Numbered from the stretch's first letter, positions 34,401 through 46,941 are shown. The stretch: 64,000 nucleotides of DNA from Hydrangea macrophylla (GCA_033977485.1 CM066983.1:66822010-66886009), one strand, 5' to 3'. Notes: generated by a model not told the origin, from the letters alone. Numbers and translations: made by a program.

Positions 34401-35912
34401 TTGATAAAAGAGATGGAACGCTTAGAATTGGATGTGATTCCAGGAACCAATGATGGTTTAATGATGGCAATCATAGCACACCCAGATATTATTGATGAGA
34501 TTCAGAAAGAACAATTTAACGATGTCTATTTGTGCAAAATGAGGGACGAGAAATCTTTGGGGAAACGACCTGATTTTGTGTTAGAACGAGGAACGTTGAA
34601 ACTAGGAAATCGATTATGTGTACCGAATGTGAAAGACTTGAAAGGGAGGATTCTAGAAGAAGCTCATAGTACGAAATATTCAGTGCACCCGGGAAGTAAT
34701 AAGATGTACAGAAACTTGAGAGAAAACTTCTGGTGGAAGGGTATGAAGCGTGAAGTCGCTAAGTTTGTATCCGAATGTTCGGCATGCCAACAGGTCAAAG
34801 CAGAGAGACAAGTACCCGCGGGGTTACTACAACCATTGTCAGTGTCAGAATGGAAGTGGGATGAGATCACGATGGATTTTGTTTTAGGATTTTCCCGATC
34901 ATTCAGCAAGAATGACAAGATTTGGGTTATAGTGGACCGATTAACCAAGTCAGCTCATTTTCTACCATTTAAGACTACTAAGCCGTCCGAATTAGCGGAA
35001 TTGTATGTGAAAGAGATTGTAAGACTACATGGGGTACCAGTAGTGATTATATCCGATCGTGATAGTAGTTTTACGTCAAGGTTTTGGGGAAGTTTGCAAA
35101 AGGCTATGGGTACAAAATTGAGTTTCATTACTGCATTTCATCCTCAGACCGATGGACAGTCAGAGCTCATGATTCAGACGCTAGAGGATATGTTGAGACT
35201 TTGTGTATTAGATTTTGGGAGTGATTGGGAGAAGCATCTACCATTGATTGAATTTGCGTATAACAACGGATTTCAGTCAAGTATTGGTATGGCACCGTAT
35301 GAAGCTTTGTATGGGCGTAAATGTCGATCACCGGTTTGTTAGACTGAGGTGGGAGAAAGAAAGTTATTAGGACCTGAGTTAATACATGTGACTACTGAGA
35401 AGGTGAAGTTGATTCAGGAGCGACTTAAGGTAGCTCAGAGCCGAGATAAGAGTTATGCAGACTCGAAATGGAGACCGATGACGTTCGCAGTAGGTGACTT
35501 TGTTTATTTGCGAGTATCGCCTTCGAAAGGCATTGTTCAATTTGGAAAGAGGGGAAAGCTCAATCCCAGATTTATAGGACCTTTTGAAATCCTAGAGAGG
35601 GTCGGTCCAGTAGCTTACCGATTGGCATTGTCGTCAGAATTGGAACATGTACATAATGTATTTCACGTATCAATGTTGAGATGTTGTATGACTGATACGA
35701 GTAAGATCATTGTACCTGAACCGTTGTAGATTCAGGGAGACTTGACTTATGTGAAACAACCGGTCGAGATTCTCGATCAAAAAGAACAAGTCTTAAGAAC
35801 TAAGACGATTTCGATGGTAAAAGTATTGTGGCGTAGTCATACGGTGGAAGAGGCTACGTGGGAAAGTGAGGAAGACATGAAGAATGAGTATCCGTACTTA
35901 TTCGACTCATGA
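31401..35912 (+). pseudogene. E2 gag-pol polyprotein, broken by stop codons
   Basis: One continuous reading frame of about 1,504 codons without frameshifts but with in-frame stops at 31416, 31821, 32139, 32856, 33030, 33360, 35340 and 35727. Domains in order: capsid-like gag (about 31600-32060), a zinc knuckle CFDCGTLGHRAKDC (about 32338-32380), protease LVDSGSTHSF (about 32572), reverse transcriptase (about 33190-33700), RNase H (SDASHKGLG, about 34020-34350), integrase with an HHCC-like finger and D...D...E core (about 34670-35330), and a C-terminal chromodomain (about 35760-35905). The RT active site reads FIYDILVYS, so the first Asp of the usual DD pair is Tyr. ATG 31401 is followed by a stop at codon 6, so an alternative gag start is 31443. 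The element is not autonomous. Confidence 0.93.
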
Positions 35913-35941
35913 TGTAAAGTTTGGGGACAAACTTCCTTTTT

Positions 35942-35953
35942 GGAGGGGAGAGT
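35942..35953 (+). other. Polypurine tract of E2
   Basis: GGAGGGGAGAGT lies immediately before the second LTR. It primes plus-strand synthesis in LTR elements. Confidence 0.8.
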
Positions 35954-38162
35954 TGTCACACCCGTTCCAGAAATTTATGATTTTGAAAATGCATTATTTG
36001 AGATTTTGAAATTATTAATGTTATTAATAATTTGAGTTGAGGTTGACTGTGAGTCAACGGTAAGGTGTCAATGAAGACACGGGAACATGGTAGTTCATAT
36101 TGCATGATCATGAGTTAATGACATTTATATGATTTAAATGTTATTTGACTTTATCTAGTATTCCTGTGAATAGTAATTATACCTGTGTAGTATAAATCTG
36201 GTATTTGGATACTTTAATATATCATTTTGAGAACTGTGGTGAGAACGTGAGTGATACGTTAATTAAAAAGGTAGGTTTTGTAGAGATTCCACCTAATTTA
36301 GTTTTCGGACGTTATTTGGACCCAAACGAGATCTTGTCGAAAACTTTTGAAATTTATAGTTTTCACTCGTAAAGTTATAAAATGGAAGTGTGCGAAGTTT
36401 CATGGGTTAATGAGAAGTTTTGAGAAACTTGCGGGGAGGTAAACGTAATTTCTGCAAAGTTTGTCTATATATAGAAGTGGATGAGATTTCATTCTCATCC
36501 ACAACTTCTAAAAATATCTAGAGAGAGAGGAGAGAGAAGGGAGATTGAGCCAACGGGCTTTGCGACGCCGATCGACGACCTTCCGTTCGTCAGATTTTCT
36601 CCAGATTTCAGATTTGAACTCGTGGAGGTAAGACCTACGTTTTGATACCACTTAGGCCATGTTTGGCAACTTTTTGTAAAAATCTTAATTCTAGACTTGT
36701 GGGGAAAACCCAGTAAAACTCGTAGGAATCGCGTATAATTTGAAATCCGACGATTATTTAGCCCCCTAGACGATCCTTCAAAGTTTGAAGAGAATCGCAC
36801 GAGGTATGAATTCTAGATCTATGAAATATATGGATTTTCATGTTTGAACATCAACTTTGATATTCTTGGATCCGGGCGAAATTCATGTATTAGTTAGGCC
36901 CGTTAATTATGCACGTGAAATTATGATAAAAGAACGTATAACTGTTTATGTGAGCATGTTATGTGTCTACTTGGGTCAAAGGGGAGTTTGGTGCAAATTC
37001 ATCCGGGGTAAGCTCCTCGAACCTTGAGTATTATGATTGTGATTGAAATGGAAGTAGAATTGTGGTTGTGTCTGGATTGGAGGTGGGCCCAACTAGTACA
37101 CGGTACCTGGTATGGAGGAAGGCCCAACCAGTGTACAAGATGCGTGGGAGAGGTGGGCCTCCTACGGCATCGACCGGATGAATGCGTACCACTCACCATA
37201 GAGACTATTTCTATGTGTTTTAAGATGCTTAAATCATGAACTGTCATATAAGCATACATTTAGAATTGTACGCTCAGCATATAGCTGAGCAGTGGAGACG
37301 TACTCCATTGCAGGTAAGAAGAAAGACAAGAAGAATCGTGAGGAGTGAGGCTGTTGAGGAACGCCGGGGAACCACATTTGTATATGTTTTTGTTTAATCC
37401 TAAAAACTTGTGTAAGGATTTGAAATTGTAATATTATGTTGTAATAGAGCTATGGATTAGTTTCGTAGTATTGTAATCTTGTAAGTGAACGTCTGTAGTT
37501 ATGTTTTAAATGTTGAAAATCAGTTATGGTTGTGATTGTGGTTGGTGTGGAGAAGCATGAGTTATTGATATTTCTTTACAGGCTGCCCAGCAGGGGAGCA
37601 GTCGACTGGACCCAGGATCAGTCGACTGAATTCCGTGGGATTGAGACACTGAAAGTGAATAGTAAGAGAAACAGTCGACTGGACCCTTGATCAGTCGTCT
37701 GAACACTGTTGATTTTTGGCTACTGCTTCTAATAATGGAAAAGCAGTCGACTGGATCCCCAGATCAGTCGACTGGACCCCTTTGTAATATGTTGTATTTT
37801 TGATTCTGCTTAACACAGTCGACTGAGGGGAGTGAGCAGTCGACTGAACCACTGTAGATTTTAGCTACTGATCCGAATAGTAACCAGGCACAGTCGACTA
37901 GACCCTATTACAGTCGACTGGGCAGTCGACTGAACCTCTGTTTTCAAAACTGTTTCTTTTGACGTGTTTCTAATTGGCCAAAACTTTTTATAACTCCAAT
38001 TTTCAAGGGATTCGTCCACTCAGAGGGAAATGTTCCTAAATTTTAAAATACCCAGGGTTGTTTTAAAGTTCTTTCCGCTGCGTATCATTATATTGTTGTT
38101 GGATGAGCCTTGGTGGCGTGCCATGTGTCCTATTTCCACGCGTAGTGGGATGGGTCGTGACA
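35954..38162 (+). repeat. E2 second LTR (2,209 bp)
   Basis: Same borders, TATA box, hairpin and CAGTCGACTG array (37599-37932) as the first LTR. The 4-bp length difference comes from the GA tract near 36516. A PBS (38168-38179) follows, as after a 5' LTR. Confidence 0.93.
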
Positions 38163-38361
38163 TTTATTGGTATCAAAGCTACAGGTAACAAAATTTTGGG
38201 AACGTTCGACGACGAGTGGAGTGTTGAGTGAATTGTCACATGTTTTAAATTGCATCCATACATATTAGAGATGTTTGATGCATATACATGTTTACATACA
38301 TGATATTGTTATTGTTTTACATGCATAGTGTTTATGCATTGAGAACTACAGGGTTGTAATC

Positions 38362-38753
38362 ATGAGTAACGAAGAGTGAAATCTATCGCCACACATTCGA
38401 CGTATGAATGAAATGGCAGAAATGATGGGGAGTATGGGGAAATGATACGGAATATAGCGGAACGATTGCCTCCAACACCTCCATTCGAAACACCACCGTT
38501 AACTGTGGTACATCCACCTGAGAATAGGGGTATGAGATCCATATCCGAACAGTTTATGAGGAAGAAACCAATGGAATTTCATGGGACACCTGATACAACA
38601 TTGGCAGAACATTGGGTCATGGACATAGAACAAATTTTTCGATCTATTCCGATGTCAGATAGGGAGAAGATTGAGAACACAAGTGACGTGTTGAGGGGTG
38701 AAGCTCAGAACTGGTGGGTAAACGTTTTAGATCAAGGAGCACCAATTACTTGG
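38362..38753 (+). pseudogene. Second, truncated E2 gag
   Basis: Nearly identical to 31401-31796. It carries the same stop at codon 6 as the first gag and additionally lacks one G in the run at about 38436 (GGGG against GGGGG), shifting the frame. The sequence ends after ATTACTTGG and continues as E1 gag. Confidence 0.92.
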
Positions 38754-41700
38754 TACAAGGAAACCGCACTATACGGGAATACACAGTGCAATTCGAACGT
38801 CTCTCTCGATTTGCGCACAACATGATCGATACCCCGGAGAAGAAGAATCGGAAGTATCACCTGGGACTTTCCCTACCTCTACAGAAGCTGACTTATGGCC
38901 ACCTGAATCAGACTTTCAAAGCTTTAGTAGGAATGGCCCATGGCTTCGAGGAAATCACTGGTCGTGAACAAAGGCGTTTCGTAACTCGACCACCCCCTCC
39001 GAGATTTAATCAAGGACCGAGACAAGCCCCGGCTCGCAACCAAGGATTCAAGAGAAGCTGTAATGGTGAGAAGAAGCCGCAGACAGCCCCGTTCCATAAC
39101 AATCCGGCTGTGCCATTTATGCCAACTCCACCCCAAGGACAATCAGGAACCACCAGTAATAACCCCGGAGTCTGTTTCAACTGTGGATTTCCCAAACATC
39201 TGTCTAAGGATTGTCGTGCCCCGAGGAGGAACAGTCGCTCTGATGTGGTCTGTTTCAACTGCAACAAGAAGGGACATCTGTCCAAAGATTGTAAAGCACC
39301 CCGAGGTGGTTACTATGGAGCGTCGACTCAAGGACATGCTTGCCTCAATGCTATTATTCCAGAAGAAGCAGGATTTGACGAGGAAGAGCAGGAGAATCTG
39401 GAAGGTACTCTAACCCTCTTTAACAGTCAAGTGAAAGCTTTGTTCGATACTGGCACATCAAATTCTTTTATTGTAATTAGGATCGTGCAACGCCTAGGCT
39501 TAGTGCCCCAAATGTTGGATATAGCTTTGAACGCTACGTCACCTCTAGGAAAGAGCGTTAAGTTGGAAAAAGTATGCAAGGACTGCCCTCTAAACTTGAA
39601 AGATCAGAATCTCCCCGCTGATTTGATAAATTTGTCGATGAAGGAATTCGACGTGATCCTAGGAATCGATTGGCTTGCGAAATACCATACCAAGTTAGAT
39701 TGTGCTAGAAAATCCATATTCTTTTAGTGCCGGATGGTGAACCATTTGATTTCAAGTGCAATCCCTCGTATGACGTTTTCCTCACCAACTGCCTAGCTAC
39801 CCTTGGAACCACGAGCGATGAAACATCTATTCACCAAATTCCAGTAGTTCAAGATTTTGAAGATGTTTTCCAAGAATTTAAAGGGTTACCACCCAAGAGA
39901 GACATCGATTTCTGTATCGAGTTAATGCCCGAAACATTACCGATATCAAAGACACCTTACCGAATGGCCCCGATGGAGATGCAAGAACTAAAGACGCAAG
40001 TGTAAGAACTCCAGGACCTCGGATTTGTTCGTCCAAGCACTTCACCATGGGGAGCACCGGTATTATTTGTCAAGAAGAAGGATGGAACACTTCGGCTCTG
40101 TATCGACTACAGAGAGCCGAACAAGGTCACAATCAAGAATCGGTACCCACTACCGAGGATTGACGATCTATTCGATCAGCTACAAAGAGCTACCACATTT
40201 TCAAAGATAGATCTGCGATCTGGATACCACCAATTGCTCGTTCAATCTGAGGATATACCCAAGACGGCTTTCAGAACCCGGTATGGACATTATGAATTTC
40301 TGGTTATGCCGTTCGGATTGACCAATGCCCCAGCAGTGTTCATGGATTTAATGAATTGAGTTTTCAGACCTTATCTGGATCAGTTCATCATTGTGTTCAT
40401 AGATGATATACTCATCTACTCTAAGACAGAGGTAGAACACGAAGGACATGTGAGGATAGCACTTCAGACTCTACGAGACAACCACTTGTATGCAAAGTAC
40501 AACAAGTGCGAGTTCTGGCTAAAGGAAGTCAAATTTTTAGGACATGTCTCGAAAGAAGGAATAGCTGTGGATTCGTCAAAGATCGAAGCTGTTTTAGATT
40601 GGAATCGACCGACCACAGCAACGGAAGTCAGAAGTTTTCTTGGTCTAGCTGGGTACTACCGGAGATTCGTGGAAGGATTCTCCAAAATTGCAGCCCCTCT
40701 TACTGGATTAACCAGAAAGGACTTGAAATACGAATGGAACGACAAGCATGAATGCGCATTTCAAGAATTAAAGAAGAGACTAACCACGACGCCAGTGCTT
40801 GCAATACCGAAGAGCGGTGAACAATTCACCATTTACAGCGATGCGTCGTATCAAGGACTTGGATGTGTGCTTATGCAGGACAGAAGAGTGATAGCATATG
40901 GATCACGACAATTGAAACCTCCTGAGCTTAACTATCCTACGCATGATCTGGAACTAGCTGCAATCATTTTTGCACTCAAGATTTGGAGGCACTACCTCTA
41001 CGGAGAAAAGTTCGATCTATTTTCAGATCACAAGAGCCTGAGATACCTGTTCTCTCAAAAGGAGTTGAACATGAGACAGCGACGATGGATGGAATTGTTA
41101 AAAAACTATGATTTCACGTTGCAGTACCACCCTGGCAAAGCAAATGTTGTTGCTGATGCACTAAGTCAGAAACCCCGCAAGCTCATCGTATCTGCTCTTA
41201 TATGGAAAGCATTAGAGATATTAACAGAGTTTGACCTTCAAGCTACCAAGTCAAGTGAAGAATGACTCTTTGGATGCCTTGTAGTACAACCAACGCTCAT
41301 AAGTTGTATTCTCGAAGCTCAAGAAAAGGACGAAGGACTTCGTCAATGGTTTGAGAAAGCATCGACAAAGGACCTCGCCGAGTGGAATATAGGAGTAGAT
41401 GGAGGATTCAGATGTCGCAATCGACTCTGTGTATCTAATGAGGACAACCTAAGGAAGGATATATTGGACGAAGCACACAAGTCAAGGATGACTGTTCATC
41501 CCGGAGGAACAAAAATGTATAAGGACTTAAGGAGAAACTTCTGGTGGGACAGAATGAAGAGAGAAGTAGCAGATTTTGTATCCAAATGCATGACATGCAA
41601 GCAAGTCAAGGTAGAACATCAGAAACCAGGAGGATTGTTACAACCACTACCCGTTCCCGGATGGAAATGGGAGCACATAACAATGGATTTCGTTGTCGGA

Positions 41701-42730
41701 ATGCCAAGGTCACGGCAGAATCATGATGCCATTTGGGTGATTGTAGATCGACTCACCAAATCGGCTCACTTTATCGCTTATAGTATGACCTATCCGATTG
41801 AGAAACTGAGCAGAATGTATATACAACAGGTTGTTCGACTACATGGAGTACCCGTGTCAATTGTGTCAGACCGCGATTCACGTTTCATGTCAGGATTTTG
41901 GGAAAGCCTACAAACAGCACTTGGAACTTCTTTGAAGTTAAGTTCAGCATTTCACCCCCAAATCGACGGACAGACCGAGAGAGTCAATCAAGTCATGGAA
42001 GACATGCTTCGAGCCTGTACGATAGATTTTGAAAGTTCATGGGAAGAGAACCTACCGTTGATAGAATTCGCATATAACAACAGCTACCATACGAGTATAG
42101 GAATGGCACCATTTGAAGATTTATATGGAAGACCGTGCTGATCACCCTTATGTTGGGCAGAAGTTGGAGATGACAAACTTCTAGGATCAGAGATGGTTCG
42201 AGAAACGAACAAAAAGGTCAACATCGTAAGAGAAAAGATGAAGGCAGCTCAGAGCAGACCGAAAAGCTATGCGGATAAACATCGAAAAGACTTGGAATTC
42301 AATGTTGGAGATCATGTATTTCTAAAAGTATCACCTGTACGAGGAATTGTCAGATTTGGACAAAAGAGAGGAAAACTTTCGCCACGTTACATTGGACCGT
42401 TCGAAATTCTAGAACGCGTGGGAAAAAGTTGCTTATAGACTTGCACTGCCGCCCAAGATGTCGGGAGTTCATAACGTCTTTCATATTAGCATGTTGAGAA
42501 AAGTCGTGCACGATCCGTCTCATGAAATTAACTTTACGGATATCGAGGTGAACGACAATGTGACTTTTAATGAAGGACCAGTGAAGATCATGGAACGAGG
42601 AATTAAGAAGCTGAGGACTAAAGAGATCTCGCTGGTGAAAGTTCAGTGGAAACATCATGATGAGCTTGAAGCTTCTTGGGAGTTAGAATCAGAAATGCGT
42701 GAGAAGTTCCCTTACCTTTTTAATGTATAG
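38754..42730 (+). pseudogene. E1 gag-pol polyprotein, 5'-truncated and broken
   Basis: The gag start is missing; the E1 part begins at VQGNRTIREYTVQFERL. Domains: capsid remainder, two zinc knuckles (CFNCGFPKHLSKDC and CFNCNKKGHLSKDC, about 39172-39295), protease LFDTGTSNSF (about 39440), RT with an intact FIDDILIYS (about 40396), RNase H (SDASYQGLG, about 40838), integrase (about 41470-42130) and chromodomain (about 42560-42725). Breaks: a frameshift near 39725, stops at 40003, 40357, 41263 and 42139, and a frameshift in the A run near 42424. E1 is distinct from E2, with two zinc knuckles instead of one and different gag sequence, but it has the same gene order. It belongs to the chromoviruses, probably Tekay. 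Confidence 0.92.
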
Positions 42731-42762
42731 CTAGCTCTGATTCCGGGGACGGAATCTTTAAT

Positions 42763-42775
42763 AGCAGGTGGATTA
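42763..42775 (+). other. Probable polypurine tract of E1
   Basis: AGCAGGTGGATTA directly before the 3' LTR. It is less purine-pure than that of E2. Confidence 0.5.
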
Positions 42776-45700
42776 TGTAATACCCTTAAAATTTCTGCGT
42801 TAATATGAAATCAGTCCCCGTATTTTGTTCATATGCCTCGACAGTATTTTAAATTCAGAACATGTATGCGTGATCGTATTATTAATTACTTAGACTATAA
42901 GTTACAACTCGGACTGACTTTGCACACGAACCTGTAGAATCTGTGATTTATTTAGACTGCATTTCACGTAAAACTAAGCGACGGCTCAACACTACAAAAA
43001 TAGAATAGAGGAATCCTTCCTAAAATGGCATGTGTACCAACCACCCTACTCTTGCCTATTGTGTAAAACCATTACCCAAACACCACCCCCCAAACCGCCG
43101 GGTAAACTCCCCACACCACCACCGCCGGGCTCACACCCCCACAACCTCTCAATCAATCTCCCTCAAGTCTTCTCCATGCCACCAAATAGATACACAAAGT
43201 TCTTTGAACATGTATGTGAGTATGTGTGTGGTGTAACGTCTATATGTGAGAGTTTGAGAGAGAGAGAGAGTTACCGAGAGTTTGAGAGAGAGAGAGAGAG
43301 AGAGTTACCGAGAGTTTGAGAGAGAGAGAGATAACACCCACATACTCCCTACCTCAACACTTTACACACACACACAGAAGAAGAAGAAGAAGCTAGGAGG
43401 AAGAGAGAGAGAAGTCGAGGCCCTTGAGTGAGGAGAAGACCCCGGACTGTGGTAAGGCCCCTATACCCCCCCTGCTTACTCTTGTACACTCACACACTTC
43501 TACACACACACCCAGACCCTTCTTGCACGAACCAAACAGAGCCTAAGGCTCTCTGTTAGCCTCAGTGGCCAATAAAGAGCCCTCACCGGAACTCATTTTT
43601 TTTGCAAACATCACATGGGCCTCCAAAATTAGACCAAACGGACCCTTATTGTCCCAGGTAGACCCCCTATAAGCAGCTTTTGAAAAGAACAATGTTTAGT
43701 TAGCCATGCATGGCTTTATCCTCGGAAAACCTAAAAAGAATAATTAAATAGTAGGACCCTAAAACGAATGAACCTTGACCCTAGCTTATAGTATGTTGTA
43801 GAGGGCCCCATTCCGGTCCTTTTGGCATTGACGGCACCAATTTCTATGGTGAGATGAGAGAGATACAAGGTCTGGAAGTTTTTCGGCCGAACCGGGCTCG
43901 CCGGCGGCGAGCTGGGTTCGTCGGAGAAGAAGAGACCCGTTGGGTCTTCGGGTTATATCGTTAACCCATTGGGTCAGTTCGGGTTTGCATATGGGTGGGT
44001 TTAGCTGTTTGTTTAAATGGTTAATGGTTCGGGTTATAATAATTGTTAATGGCTCGGGTCAGACTTTTTAAGTTGGATATCTGCGTGTGTATATATGGGT
44101 AACCCGTGAGTACGGGTCGGATATGGGTTAACCCGCGGGTTTAGATTAATAACTAATTAGTTTATTTTATATTCTTAATTATTCTGTTAATCAGGCTTAG
44201 TACATTAATGATCTGGGATTAGCAACAATTCACATTTTATTATTCTGTTAATAAGGATTAGTGATATATGAATTATTTATTATATATATTAGGTATAATA
44301 AATAATTATAAATAATTATAAATGATATAAATAAATGGTTTTAAATAGTTAAATTATTTTAGAAATAGTTTAAATACCCAAAATTATATTTTTAAATAAT
44401 CTGAAATATTATTTTTAGCATAACCTTATATTATGAACTAATAATGTAATTCTTATATAATATACTTATTATTTATTTAAGTTTCTTATAAATAATAAGT
44501 AATTGTTTAAATTAAAATAATTAGGTAATAAATACCTAATGACTACCTTTAAATATAGGAACATTATATTTAATTTTCCTAAGGTGTAATACTTTTGTTT
44601 TATAAATTACTATTTATAAAACCCAAACTTTAGTGTTCCTAAAGAATTATTAATTATTTATAAAGACCCCGTTTGGTGGTATTTAAATTATTTAAATACC
44701 AAATGGACTCCGAAAATTATGAGAAAAATACTACTACCCTAATTTAAGGTCTAGTATTTAATAAAAATATTTATAAGGGTCATATGTTTCCCTAAAACTA
44801 TATTTTATAATTAGGGGATCCCGCAGTCTATTATTAGACAATTTAAACTTCAGAAATTCATAATAAATAAACCGTAGCTCAGAAAAATACGCGGTCAGTT
44901 CCTAGAGTCTTAAAATAATGTCTAGAACATCCCCTTAAAGTTTGGTGACCTTTTGACACAGTAAAAAATACAGCTTATCTTTAGGGCCCAAACTGGTATA
45001 GAAAACCCCGCCTTTTATGCGACGGACTCCGATTTGAGTCTAGTCAATGGCGTTGGACTCAGAATGATGTCTAGAGCATCATGTTGAGGTTTAGGAATCC
45101 ACCCGGCACAATTACCATTATGCCCCTGATTTTAGTAAGCTTATTAATCAATGTTCTATGTAATTTTATACTTTGTAGGAACCATTACGCTTGTTTCTAC
45201 GCAACCGCTTCGAGGTGAGTCGTCCTAATTCACTTGGTATATTATAGATTTACTCTATGTGTGTTATGTGAATTTCCAGTGTGTCCTGTGTGGACATATC
45301 TGATGAGTATGATATATGTGTACGCTCAGATTTACTGTTTATATGATGAACACATGTTTAATTATTCAAGCTCCATGCTTGTTATTTATTGGCGTTATAC
45401 ATGCTTATTATGCTTCACAACTATACAATCACATGGACATTCATATGGTCGTAATCGAGTCATGAAATCAATGTTGATGTCTGCATGGTTAGTCAAGGGG
45501 ACTAACCCAGTCATATTGTTACACACATTGAAGTGGACCGCAGTTGTCCGAGTGGTATAGTCAAGTAAATAGGAACAACGATGAAACTGCTATAGGGCCC
45601 TTCTAGGCGACGATAGCCAGAGTTTCCATTGAAATCATTGAAGTTATGCATGAATTGATGGTTGATACGCTATAGGGCCCTGCTAGGCGACAATAGCAAA

Positions 45701-46603
45701 GTATCCATCAGAATACAATAGTTACCTTTCAAATGCTATAGGGCCCTGCTAGGCGATGATAGTGCTGTAACTATTCTATTTTCCAGGCAAGGTCACGAGG
45801 ACCTAAGAGTCCAGTGATTACACTCTTTTTAAAACCAAAACTGGTATAGGGCCCTGCTAGGCGACGATAGCAACGTAATCATTCTACTTTGAGCCAACGG
45901 CGTTACACTGGTAATGTAACAAGTCACATGAGTTGGTTATGGTGTCCATGGTTGAGTTAAAGTTGAATATATCGATAATGCATTGTGTCGTCATTCTACC
46001 ATGTCATATGCTTATTTAATGTTGGTTCAAGATATTGTTATACTTGTATATCCTTAAATGTATTAGGAGTGATCGGTTAAGACGATTTCACTTAGCTTCA
46101 AAAGCTAACGGCTCCTTCCCTGCCCTGGACATTTCACGTCTGGGTTATAATAAGGAGAACTATCAAGGTAACAATGAAGATGTATATCACTATCTTCAGG
46201 ATGGGAACTATCAGGAAGGTGATCCTGAGGCAGACTATCAGGAAGAGTTCGATAACGAGGGTTACGGGTTTTCCAGTTAGAAGAAGGACCCTGGCCTACT
46301 TCCGCATGAAGACTTCTTTTATGTTTTAACTATCTTTTGGTTGATGTAATAATTTAAATGGCGTAAATCATCCAAACTTATCTTTTGTGGTTTTCATTTG
46401 GAACTTCTGTAATAGCTTAAGTAGCAAAACACTCTAAGTTCCCCCATGAATACCATTAGACGCTTTTGCAAATTTCTTACTCTGATATATATTTTGTTAG
46501 TATGTTGTACGGACATGTCAGTTTTATGTAACTCGTCATTCCCAACGGGTCCAGAAAGGAAATTTTAAATTTTCCCTATTTTTGGCTACTCCGGGGCGTG
46601 ACA
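42776..46603 (+). repeat. E1 3' LTR (3,828 bp)
   Basis: Complete, TGTAATACCC to GGCGTGACA. The first 2.5 kb match the truncated 5' LTR. The last 1.3 kb exists only here and carries four copies of a ~27-bp motif with CTATAGGGCCCTGCTAGGCG (45590-45616, 45670-45696, 45736-45762, 45845-45870). It also holds an 81-codon open frame (46035-46280) rich in Asp, Glu, Gln, Asn and Tyr, whose coding role is doubtful. Confidence 0.92.
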
Positions 46604-46941
46604 AATTTCCATCATCTAATGTCGTTCAATAAAAATAAAGTTCTTTAAAAAAAATTGCCTAATTCTATTTCGACGCAATTGTAACACCATTTGTTTAATA
46701 AATCATTGAAAGTTAATGTACTTGATTGATTTTATGCAAATATATTATAACAAGTATAAATATAGTTTCTATAAAAAAAAAATTAAAATAAAACAACTTC
46801 AATGGGCACGTCAGCCGCACGTGCCTTGCACATGAGTCGCATATATATATATATATATATATAACGGAGGCCGTCTAGTACATAGACTGATATTTAATCG
46901 TGAGCTATCAAAAAGATTTTACAAATTTATAGTTATATATA
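46604..46941. other. Spacer between E1 and the solo LTR
   Basis: 338 bp of AT-rich sequence with an (AT)n tract at about 46841-46862 and no gene. A GTGC-CTT-GCAC stretch near 46826 recalls a Helitron hairpin but lacks a proper end. Confidence 0.45.

Larger units (their letters stand above)
28989..38753 (+). mobile_element. E2: Ty3/gypsy chromovirus, partial tandem array nested in E1
   Basis: Layout: LTR (28989-31201), PBS, gag-pol (31401-35912), PPT, LTR (35954-38162), PBS, then a partial gag (38362-38753) joined directly to the E1 gag. The LTRs begin TGTCACACCC and end GGGTCGTGACA. The extra PBS and gag after the second LTR show that this is not a simple insertion but part of an LTR-internal-LTR-internal array. 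The two LTRs differ at roughly two dozen positions by eye, so the duplication or insertion is young. Confidence 0.9.
26416..46603 (+). mobile_element. E1: Ty3/gypsy chromovirus (Tekay-like), interrupted by E2
   Basis: A full insertion bounded by the 5-bp TSD AATTT (26411-26415 and 46604-46608). The LTR starts TGTAATACCC and ends GGGGCGTGACA. The 3' LTR is complete (42776-46603, 3,828 bp). The 5' LTR is cut at 28988 by element E2. The polymerase order PR-RT-RNaseH-IN followed by a chromodomain marks it as a chromovirus, and the LTR length suggests the Tekay/Del group. Its primer-binding site and gag start are gone. Gag-pol is broken, so it cannot move by itself. Confidence 0.92.

Noticed and set aside
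46800..46880. Possible Helitron end near GTGCCTTGCAC
   Set aside because: The hairpin is short and an (AT)n tract separates it from GTCTAG; no matching start.
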